DNA from: Hypomesus transpacificus
Lineage: Eukaryota; Chordata; Actinopteri; Osmeriformes; Osmeridae
DNA: 64,000 bases
Reading direction: 5' to 3'
NCBI RefSeq assembly: GCF_021917145.1
Contig: NC_061063.1
Coordinates: 5,460,510 to 5,524,509 of the forward strand
Within the stretch, counting starts at the first letter, position 1. Each line of letters starts with the position of its first letter. The translations under genes and the position numbers were made by a program. This document shows, piece by piece, positions 53,854 to 64,000 of the stretch. The notes below the pieces were generated by a model, which was given only the letters and a program-made list of their open reading frames with translations, had not been told where the DNA came from and did not search any database.

Positions 53854-53919
<66 letters not shown>
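53854..53919. repeat. (CT)n microsatellite
   Basis: About 33 CT units within a longer pyrimidine-rich stretch (53800-54170). Confidence 0.97.
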
Positions 53920-53921
<2 letters not shown>

Positions 53922-54645
53922 TGTTTCTCTCTCTTGTTTCGCACTTGTTTGTTTCTCTCTTTCCTCCGTCCTCTTTTTCTCTCTTTTCATGTGCTCTTTC
54001 CTTTCTCTATCTCCAACGTCTGCTCATCCTCTGTCTGTCTCATTGTCTTTTCACCTCTATTCTCGCCATTCACTGATCTCAATCTCCCTCATTCTCCCTC
54101 TCTTCCTCTCCTTCCATCTCAAGATCTCTCTTGTATTCATTCCTCTTCTTCCCCTCCTCCCTCCGTCTCTCAGCGTGATCAGATAGGCGTGTTGCTAGGG
54201 TCCGTGTGTGTGTGTGAATGCATGCGTTATCTAGGGACTCTACCATCCCTGGACAGGAACCATTCTCTTGTCATTAATAAATGTCTCATTGAACACTTCA
54301 AACTCAGATTTATATTCCGTCTCCCCCTCCACCACCACCACCAGCCTCTCAGTTGGCTGTCGGAGCGATCGCTTGCTATCGATTGGCTTATTGTGGATAC
54401 TCCGCAGTGAGCCAGACGAGGAACGTATGTGTCATAAAAAGAGGCCTCCATCTCACCAGCGTCCCTGTGAACGGCTCAGCCCAATGATTACTGGTGAAAG
54501 CTAAATTGGCTTGCTGCCCTCTTGTCTTTTCACAACGACCATTTCCTCTTTCTCTCACTCGTCTATCTTCTCTCCTCACTCTTGCCTTTTCTCCCTCAGA
54601 CATTAAAGGCGAGTGTGCCAACATGAATCCCTCCACGGCGCACAG

Positions 54646-54646
<1 letters not shown>

Positions 54647-54732
<86 letters not shown>
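54647..54732. repeat. (CT)n microsatellite
   Basis: About 42 CT units; pyrimidine-rich sequence continues to about 55070. Confidence 0.97.
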
Positions 54733-54735
<3 letters not shown>

Positions 54736-55371
54736 GCCCCCCCAGCCTCTCCCTCTCCCCTGCTTCTCTCGCTCCGTCTCCCGGTGTGACCCGGTGTCAG
54801 CCGGGGCCGTGTTTGTTTTGCCGCCTCTCTGTAGAGCTGACCCCCCTGACCCTGCCTTTATCCACCTTCCTCTCTCATCTCCCCCTCTCTCCCCTCCTCC
54901 GTCTCCGTCTCCCACTCTCTCATCTTGGCCTCTCCGATCCGCCCCCGCCTCTCTCCCTCCATCTCTCCACCTTCACTGGTCTTCTTTTGTGTTCAACCTC
55001 TCTTTAGCGCTCCATCTTCCCTCTCCTCCATCCATCTCCCCCCTCTCCTCCTCTGCGTTTTGATTTTCTCTCTTCTGAATCCAGCCCTGTACACACAACC
55101 CCACACACACAGCAAGATTACAGTAGTTTGACTTTCACTCTTTCTGTCTGTCTGTCTCACCCAGTCTTGCTGAGCTCAGCTCTGTTTCATCTTGTCAGGA
55201 GGGGGAAATTGCCTTATTTTGCAGAAACGTGTAAATATTTGAGTAAACTCCAAGATAAGCCTACCAACATGTCTCTCCTTTTTACCTCTAATCCATTACC
55301 AAAGCAGACAAATCTCTCTCTTTCTCTCTCTCTCCCTCTCTAACACCCACGCACACACACCCCCACACACA

Positions 55372-55372
<1 letters not shown>

Positions 55373-55412
<40 letters not shown>
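55373..55412. repeat. (CA)n microsatellite
   Basis: About 20 CA units, preceded by imperfect ACACCC variants. Confidence 0.95.
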
Positions 55413-55413
<1 letters not shown>

Positions 55414-57059
55414 GTGTGCACACACTAGGATCCAGATAGCATGGTATTATATCAAACACAGCAGCCCAGGAACAGAGGCCTATTCTAAGTCTCCTCCCTC
55501 CACCTCCCCCCCGCCCTGTGGTTCCTATGTCTGCCATCCCCCTCCATCGCTCTGTCTCCCTATTCCTCCATCCCACCTTTCATCTCTGAAGTTCCAGCTG
55601 TCTCGAACGTATGTGTCTGTGTGTTGTAGCCACGCAAGGGCACAGTAGGAACAGATAGGGGTTTTCCTCTCAGAGAGATATGCTGTGTGTTTGTTGTCCC
55701 CCCCCTGGCATGGTGGGATTTGGCTGGCGCTCATCACTGCTCTGTTGTAAATGCAGGCGTGTTGATTCGTGTACCGAGCCTTTGTCATGCAAATTACAGC
55801 ATGTTTTTTGGATGGGACACGACTTACACTTGATTCTGTTTTCAGTTTTTTTTTCTGTAACATGCATATTTTAATAGAGAAGCGTCACCGCATTTGTTGA
55901 GGAGGATGTCTCTGACTGAAAGAAAAGATTTCCTTTTCATTCCTGGAAACAGAGACGGCCCAGCGCAGCTCAAACAGCCGTCTCTGTCACGGTGTCTGTC
56001 TCTGAGCCATTAGATCACAGGCACGGTGGAGCACAGACTAATTACAGCTGCTATTGAGTTGCTGATGGTTATGTTATGGACATAGTGTAGCATAACCTAC
56101 ATGCTGGCCCCTGGAACCAGAGACACCTGTGGTTTTAGACTGGAGACTTCCGGCTGTTGTTGTCAGGTACAGCACGAGGTGTTGTCTGTTTTAAGATGGT
56201 GTTTGTTTCATCTCAACCTGCCCACAAGACAACTTGGGCTTTCTAGGGGCTTTTTACCTTTGAATTGTTTAAAGTATGTAAGTCCAGCCTAGTTAGTGTT
56301 GAGAGTTGAATTTCTTTTACACTCCCAGTGACAAGGGGTGACCCTGGCGTGTCTAGGCAGACCTATCCCAGGAGGTGTGACATCCCATAATATCCCCTGC
56401 TGCCCCGTCTCTGCAGAGCCTGACAGCTGCCCTCTGGGCTGTGCTTTAATTGCCACCATAATCGAGCAGCGACGGTTGTCAGGTCATTGGCGCCTGGAGG
56501 GGTGTGACGGTTTTGCCAGCCCTGACGGTGTCCTGGTGGCCTGGCCGGGTGGGCAGTGTGAGTGATGTCACACGCAGGTCCATTCATCTTGCGTCAGGAC
56601 AGAAACCCTGGCAGCAGCCTTGGACTGCTCTGGCAGACACAGTCTGGGGCTTTGACGGTCTTTTCTGCCTGACCAGACGGACTGATATTCACCCGAACAG
56701 ACTAGAATGTGTGTGCGTGCGTGTCCTTTGAACTGAGGAACATTTTGCTGCATTCACCTCCAAACAACATCTTGTTCATCTTCTGTAGAGGAAGAACACA
56801 GAGCTCTCTATTGAATGGTGAAGATGGCAGCTTTTCAAGATGGCAAGTTTATTCAAGGCCGCTCTCTGTGTGTGCTTTCTTTGTGTTGGCCTGAAGGACA
56901 AGTGATGCTCCGCCATGTTCAGATGGAGGGTCTTAATACTCACCAGTTCTTCAGGCAGAACCTTAATGCTGTGTGTGTACAAAGACCTAGGTTCCACTCA
57001 ACACAGCAGGGAGTATTTGCCTTGAAACAGACTTACCTGACTGGTGAATCATTCAATTT

Positions 57060-57207
57060 CATTTTCATTTAGTGTTATCCAGAGGAGACTTACAGTAAGT
57101 ACAGAGACATTTCCCCGAGGCAAGTAGGGTGCACAGCCGGGAATCAAACCGGCAACCTTCTGATTAATAGACTGATTCCCTAACCGCTCAGCCATCTGAC
57201 CCCCCAG
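57060..57207 (-). mobile_element. tRNA-derived SINE copy
   Basis: Read on the - strand from 57207, the sequence begins GGGGGGTCAGATGGCTGAGC, containing an A-box (TGGCTGAGCGG). A B-box follows (GGTTGCCGGTTTGATTCCCGG region, 57138-57160), spaced as in a Ser/Leu-type tRNA. The rest of the copy continues to the short CTCTGGATAACAC tail motif that many fish SINEs share. The head-plus-tail arrangement shows a retroposed SINE, not a functional tRNA gene. Family not named. Confidence 0.7.
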
Positions 57208-60200
57208 CTATTAAGGTGTTGTTGTAAGTGGTGACGGATGCAAGACATGTACTTTTTTTAAATAAAAAAAGCATTCTTGGCTACATGGGCTCCTTAATAA
57301 TATTCCTCAAGGTCAGTCTGAAAAAAATCATTTAATGATTCTCATGGGGGAAGGAGGAGAAAATATGAATGTTTAAGTTCACTTTGCCTTTTACAATGAT
57401 GATAATAGGCCGAGCTGAAAATAACTACACAGATCACGTGTAATAACATTAGAGAGTGTGAAAGAGAATTCAAGGCTACAGTAGCTTTTTTGCTTTGGGG
57501 TACCTAGCCATCCTTGCTACCGCTACTCAGAATAACCCGGATCCTAGCCCTGCCTATTTTAGCTCAACTGTTTTTTGCAAGTCTAGCATAAAGCCCACCT
57601 TATCTTTGATAATAGCCTAGTTTAGCACTGCCTAAAAAGTGCTAGTCTGTTTTTTCTTTTATCTCATCATGAAAAGACTCAAGTTGACCTTTTCCACCCT
57701 GTAGCTAATTATAAACACAGGACGAGGAAATGGTACACCAAAATCTGAGTTTTCCCAGCAAGTCAACAATGAAGGGCAAACACTCCATTCCCTTTTAGAA
57801 AACTAAGTGATAACAAGGAAGTAACTCAATTGAGCTGGCTAGCTACAGCTCTTGACATTTAATTGCTCTTTGACAACAACACAATGTAGACCTGGACTGC
57901 TCATGTTTTTGACAATTGGGTTGGTCAGAATGCATGGCGAACTGGTGGAAATAACCTAAATTACTTTTGTAGTTGTGTAGATACTGAAACTGAAAGTATT
58001 CCTAGATACTTTTAGGGTCTGAGTCATTAAGACGAGAGGGTTGAGTGTGAGAATGAAGCCTGAACCCAAAGGCTGGAGAAAGTAGGAGTCAGTGACACTG
58101 AGCAGATCGACAGTGGCTCAGAAGTCATGATAAGTCAATAGTTTTCGGTGGTGGTGGGGGTGGGCTCAGCGGAGAACCTGAGATGAGGAGATAGAGTGGG
58201 AGGAAGGAGCGAGGGGTAGGAGGCAGGGATTGTGGAAAGGTCAGAGGGTTGGGAGGGATGATGTAAGTGTAGGGAGAGTAGCGGGCCAGGAAACAGATCC
58301 TTCAGTCCGAGCGGCATGTTAGAACATGGTCGTCCTGGGTTTTCCCAGATTGATTTGCCGTCTCAGTGAGCAGCCTAGGGCAGTGGTGCGTGAGGCCGCA
58401 CAACTCAAACCACACACACTCCCCCGCCTCACATTGGGGATCTACCATTCCACTCCTTACCTCCCTGCCCCCCCACCCCCCCTCTCTGCCGCCCCCCCCC
58501 CCCCCATTCTCTCTTCTCCCTTCCCGAGTCTTTATCTGTGGCTGCTTAGTGTATGTAGGCATAGCACATGCCTGTGTTTTGGGGAGCAGGAGGTGGAGAA
58601 AGGGGGAGTAAAAAAGGGGGGGGGGGGAGAAGGATGATAGCGGGAGGGATATTCTGGGCGTGAGTCCATGTTCTGGTTTTGGCGTTGTCTCCCTGGCAAC
58701 TCCCCCCCCCCTCCCCCACCCCAGGCAACGTCCCACTGGCTGAAACCCTCGTCTTCACATTGTACTGGTCCCTTTACATATTTCCTCATGGTCGTATTGT
58801 GTGTGCTTCTTTGAGGAAGAGTAAGTGTGTTTTTGTTTATGATGTGGATGACTGTGGGTATGTGTGTGTGTGTGTGTGTGTGCATTCTTCCAGTTTGGGT
58901 TTGTCAGCAATTCATTAATTCATCATCATCACTGTTGAGGCCTTGTGCTTAGGGGCCCAGGGATTGCTGTAGTCCCATCTCTCCCCCCCCCCCCACTCTC
59001 TGTTTCTCGCTCTCTCTGTCTATTTCTCTCTCTTTTTCCTCCCTCTTTCCCCGCTTCTCGCAGTGGAAAATAGCTTCAGGCTGTGAGCAGACAGAGATTT
59101 GAAGTCGGACGTAGAGAGAACTAAAAAGGGGTGATGTAGAAGGGGGGTAGCGACAGAGTGGGAGGGGAGGGGAGTGGATGGTAGAGGAGAGCGTGACATC
59201 AGCACTAATGATTAGACTTATAACACCCTACGATTAAACGCACATTAAAATAGAACCTGCCTTATGAGATGAGGACTGGGAGAAGTGAGAACGAGGAGGG
59301 GAGGACTTCAGGAGATGTGAAAGTGAGATATGGGGGGGGGGGGGGAGGAGGAGGAGGAAAAGGGGATTGCAGAGTGGGTGAACACAGAGGGAACAAGAGG
59401 AGGGATTTGAGTGGAGGGAGAGGAGGAGGGGGGCTGTGGTTTTACGTCAAACCCTCAGGAGCATATTCCCTCTTTAAACTGGCATTGATTATTAATACCT
59501 TCTTGTGGAGAGACGTGGCCTTTCTTTTACCCTCTGCTCCCCCCCCCTCTCTTTCTCTCTCTATCTCTCTCTCTCTCTCTCTTTCCTCCCTCCATCTTTC
59601 CACCTCTCTTCTTCAGTTCAGGCCACCTCTCTACCTCAGTGACTGTCAGCTTGGCTTGAAAGCCTGAGATCTTTCTCTCTACCCTTCTCTCTCCTGCTCC
59701 CTCATGCATAGCCTGGCTTTCCATTTACCTTCTTTTCAGACTGTTTTATCCTCTCTCTTTCTCTCCGTCCCTCCTCTTCTCTCTCCATCTACCCGCTGTC
59801 TCCCCTCCATCTCAGTAAAGTTGTGAGGACGGTGCATCCAGGTTGGACTGGCCTACTTTCCTTCTCCCCCTCTCTCCCTCTTTTCCCTCCCTCCTCTTTG
59901 CCCACCCTCCCGATGTTTATTTATTCAGATGGGAACAGAAGGAAGGAGAGCAGACGAGGGGAGGAGAGGGAGGAGGAATCATAGGCGAGGGGAGGGCGGG
60001 GAGAGAGAGAGAGACACACTTGATGGTGCTAACATGAAGTGAACATTTCTGGCATTCCTTCCCTGTGGGAGTGTGGAGCTGGCCTGTAGATGAAAGGGTT
60101 AACAGATAACAGATTAGCCCCAGAGTGAACCGACCAGTGGGAAGGGGAGGGGCCTCGTACAACGGCAGCTACTAAGCAGCTCGTTAGTGTGTGTTTTGTG

Positions 60201-60504
60201 CTTGACTGTGGCGCTAAAGATTGCGCCAGGGGTGATTGCTGTATTTGTTGTGATTCTTCCAGGAGGGTAATGGTGAGGGAACAACATGGCAGAGCGTAGC
60301 TACATGACTGTAGACGCTCAGCTTTCACAGTGTTGGTGTGTGGACTTAACTGCCACCCTCAGAAGTCAAATATTTATAATACGGTTCTCTCTCTCTCTCT
60401 CTTTCTCTGTCTCTCTCTGTCTGTCTCTCTAACAAGTGGGCTAATGTGTCATCGCATCACACAGATCTACAGTGACATTGCTGCCATTGACCCTGACTCA
60501 CTTT

Positions 60505-60512
60505 CACACACA

Positions 60513-60553
<41 letters not shown>

Positions 60554-60560
60554 ACAGACA
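60505..60560. repeat. (CA)n microsatellite
   Basis: CA repeat with a few TA and GA interruptions, preceded by a CT/GT-rich stretch at 60385-60432. Confidence 0.93.
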
Positions 60561-61416
60561 CAGACTGTCCTTCTTGATCTATGTTATTCCAACCAGCCAG
60601 AAGATAAGCGGTTGTGTGGTGAAGAGGAAAGTCAGAAGAGAAGACAGACAGGGACGCTTGGGATGAGGCTGGAGGAGGCTTAAGGATAGGCTCGGGGAGA
60701 GGCTGGGAAAGATGCTTGAAGAGGCTCTGGGGAGGCTTGAAGGGAGGTTGGGGAAGAGGCTGGATGAGGCTTAAGGAGAGGCTCGGGGAGAAGCTGGGGA
60801 GAGGCTATAGAACAGAGGCTTGAGTAGAAGCAGGGGTGTCAGCTCCTGTGCTGTAATACTAAACATTATGATGGCTCCATTAGCCCTGACGGCTCCACTA
60901 CTACATTAGCCTCCTCTGTACCCGGAGGAGGGAGGAAAGGAGAGGAGGGGAGGAGAGAGGGATGAGAGCATGGGCCCTGGGGAGGACAGGGTGGAGAAGA
61001 GAGGAGGGGAAAGAGGAGGAAAAGCCTGATGGTGACAAGCACCTAATTAGGCAAACCAACAGGAGGCTGGGAGAAATGGAAGGGATGAGGGACTGAGAGA
61101 GGGAGGTGAGGGAATTGAGAGAAGTAAATATAGCACAATCTGGCATTGTCAGTTTTTCCTCTGATACTTTGATACTCTAATACTGTTCACTGTTACTAGA
61201 ATACACAATATACAGATATACTTTCTACATCTGAGTAACTCAGTACTGCTAACAAAAAGAGCGGCAGAAAGTAGAAGTAGGAGAAGAAAGGATAGGCCTG
61301 GATTGTGGGGGAGAGAGAGGAGATGAACAGTTTCTGAGATGGATTTGCAGAGAGGAGAGGTGTGGCTCCCTTATTATCAGTAATGGAAACTGAAAGCGGG
61401 AGAGAAGCTGAGGAAG

Positions 61417-61448
<32 letters not shown>

Positions 61449-62877
61449 CACTGACAGGGTATATCTCCACAGTTCTCCTTAATGAGCTGAAGTGATGAAG
61501 GTCTGCCTGCATGAGCAACCGCTCATCAAAGGTGTGTGCGTGTGTGTGTGTGTGTGAGGTTGTTTGCGTGCGTGCATGTGTATGTGTGTGAGAGAGAGAG
61601 AAGGAGAGAGAGAGTGTGTGTGCGTGTGTGCATGTGTGTGTGCTGGGGTGATAATGACTAGGGAGGTTTCAGTCTAGTGTGGGAGACACCACTCTGTGGG
61701 AACAGTCAGCTAGACAGACGGATTCCTCCCGTCTTTCTCCTCCTCACAGATCTAACATCAGAGGATAGGTGTAGGACTCACTGCTTACATCCACCCTTAT
61801 GCTTTTGAATCCAGGGAGGGTCGGCCTCAGTGGATTCAGTGCCGACCTAATCACACGCCCGCACACAAATACTTGCACAGTGATCTGGGAATGAGATGGA
61901 CTCCCCTGTCAATAAAAAGGCAATTTGCCAATCCACATGGTGTAGCCTATGGGCTCGGCCTCAAGCTTTCATTGGCCAGTGGGTTGTCCATCTGTCTCTG
62001 TGCAGATCAGCTGATCTGAAAGTGAAATGGATAGGCTTCATCACACCAGCTGTCTGTCAACGCACATGCTATAGGGACTGTGTCTAGGCCCATGTGGATG
62101 TGATTATAGATGTGTGTGCAAGTGTGTGTACATATGCAGGTTGAGAGATGGTTAGATCGATGGCTCCATTGTTCAGGGCGTTGGACCTGAGGGAGGTTGT
62201 GGATCCTAAACAAACACACCCTGATAACATCATGGCTTACACAAGTGGCCAACAGTCACAACACATCCCCTTGAATCACACCACCCATGACCACTTCCTG
62301 TGGCACAACCCCCACATAAGGCTGCTCTATCTCTCTCTCTCTCTATCTCTATCTCTGTCACTCTCTCTCTCCTTGATCTCTGTCACTCTCTTTAACTGTC
62401 TCCAATTCATCTTGTTCTCTTTCCTGTGCAGATGGTAGCGATAAGACCTCAGAGAAACAAGACTGGCGTGTGAATGTGTCTGTGTGCATTTGGTGCCCTA
62501 GTTGAATATGAAAATCAAGCTAAGCGGTCATGGTGGTGAACATACTTGTACTAAACAGAGGAAGAGAGAGTCGGGTTCCCCAGAAAGAGTAAGATGATAC
62601 GACACAGAACACACACACACTCAGGAAACGCACACAGTTTTTTCAACCACAGGAAAGGTGAGCCGGCAGGGTCTGTAATAACTGTATTGGGTGCCTTGTT
62701 AGTTGTTACCTGCTGGGTGGCTGACCCTTATGAAACCTCTTCTTCCACTCATACTGTGCTGGCCTTACTCAGGATGGGAGGGGGGGGGGGGTATGAGAGA
62801 CAGACTCAAGAAGAGGAAAGATTTTCTGCTGATATATGACGCCTGGGTTTAAGTGGCCTGCAACTAGCAGATAGCTG

Positions 62878-62878
<1 letters not shown>

Positions 62879-62973
<95 letters not shown>
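62879..62973. repeat. (CA)n microsatellite, longest in the window
   Basis: About 47 uninterrupted CA units, ending CACGCAGCTG. Confidence 0.98.
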
Positions 62974-62976
<3 letters not shown>

Positions 62977-64000
62977 GCTGCAGTCCATTATTGTGCATCA
63001 CTCCATGGTGACACTAAGTACAGAATGTCATTCTTTAAATGTTGTCATTTCTCTTCCTCTCTCTGTAATATGGGAGTTCATTTATGTTCATTTATGTTAG
63101 ATTGTCATGAAAGTGGTTTTGGATGAAGGGCATGTGTTTAGGAATAAAGAGTGATAATTTAGTCAATTCTTATGTTCTCCCCAGCCTTGTTCTTGTTAGA
63201 GAACTGTGTGCATGCTGTGTATGTTTGTGTATGTGTGAGAGTCCGTTGTGTTTACGTGCGCTGTGTGTTTAAGTTGATATGTCTGCTGTGTGTGTGTGTG
63301 GTGAGTTGAGGGGGTCCTATCCTTCACCAGATGTGACTGAGACAGAACAGCTGTTCCTGTGTTTTACAGCTGCCTCTCATTTTAACACACACACACACAC
63401 GCACACGCACACACACACACCCTTCCCATCCCAATGCATTTAAACATATTCCCATTCCTGGAAGTGTGAGTTCTTTGTTTTGATTGGACAAGAGACAGCA
63501 GATTCTCGCCTTCAAGACTAACACTGTCCAGAACGGTTGCAGTACAGGGTTACACATTCTAAGGGGTCATCATAACTATTGCAATACACACACACACACA
63601 CTCCTGATCTGGGACAAGCCAGCGGACTAAAGTTTGACCGTCTGGTGCTCGTTGACTCTGTGAACTCGGCCAAACCAACAGAGGTTGTGCAATTGAAAAA
63701 ATATGCTATTGGTGTTATTGGGAGAGATATAGTAAAAGGGGGGGTGAGGTTCGGATGTTTGTCTGTTTTCGTGTGTGTGTGATAGACAAAGACTGGGAGA
63801 AAGTGGGGGAGAGAGTGAGTTGGGGAAGTGGGTCAGATTTGGACAGTGTGTATGTTTTTCAGATTAATCTCCCTCAAGGACATGAAGATGTTTTGTTGTG
63901 ATTGGATCCCTGGTTGAAGGTGTTAGTGATAGTCTGGGATTAGCATAGGAAAGAGATCAGAGAGAGAGAGAGCGGGTAGAGTGAAAAAGCGGGACAGGGA

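Larger units (their letters stand above)
48538..64000 (+). other. Long intron or intergenic stretch rich in microsatellites
   Basis: No supported coding exon was found on either strand. The open frames that exist are by-products of CT, CA and GT repeats. Features inside (minisatellite, microsatellites, SINE) are listed separately. If the exon at 48450 is real, all or most of this is its first intron. Confidence 0.5.

Noticed and set aside
54601-54650. Possible second exon (DIKGECANMNPSTAHS) joining in phase to the signal-peptide exon at 48450
   Set aside because: The acceptor is good and the phase fits, but the frame runs straight into (CT)n with no usable donor, and the peptide resembles no expected domain.
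57127-57207. A functional tRNA gene on the - strand
   Set aside because: A- and B-boxes are present, but the sequence continues into a SINE body and tail and the acceptor stem does not close convincingly.

Overview
This is vertebrate genomic DNA, almost certainly from a ray-finned (teleost) fish. The genes are split by GT-AG introns, AATAAA signals close the transcription units, long CA, CT and GT microsatellites are common, and the proteins match teleost and mammalian families. The species cannot be told from the sequence alone. No prokaryotic genes, CRISPR arrays or rRNAs were seen. The only tRNA-like sequence is a SINE.

Layout: (1) 1-10000, znf384 on the + strand, a C2H2 zinc-finger transcription factor whose ten coding exons I could join in phase (569 aa). 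(2) 10000-16660, flot1 on the - strand, twelve coding exons (424 aa), tail-to-tail with znf384. (3) 16890-21000, a class I beta-tubulin gene (tubb, often tubb5 in fish) on the + strand, head-to-head with flot1 (444 aa, five coding exons). (4) 25424-31540, a + strand gene for an unfamiliar single-pass receptor (534 aa) with three Ig-like domains that lack the canonical Ig cysteines. (5) 35273-38824, a 3.5 kb DNA transposon with TTAA target-site duplications, 15 bp terminal inverted repeats, a broken THAP domain (Kolobok-like) and a 635 bp palindrome built on short palindromic minisatellite units. (6) 38900-42100, tcf19 on the + strand (FHA, AT-hook and PHD; 549 aa). (7) 42100-64000, mostly non-coding and rich in simple repeats, with one first coding exon carrying a signal peptide at 48450 whose gene continues past a very long intron.

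Context: flot1, tubb and tcf19 all sit in the human MHC class I region on 6p21.3, so this is a fish version of that neighbourhood. znf384 lies on 12p13 in human, within an MHC-paralogous region, so its place beside flot1 here is notable. The genes do not form one pathway. They are housekeeping or cell-cycle genes (tubulin, flotillin, tcf19), a transcription factor, and a probable fish-specific surface receptor.

The two items most likely to be undescribed are the cysteine-poor Ig receptor at 25424-31231 and the palindrome-bearing THAP transposon at 35273-38824.
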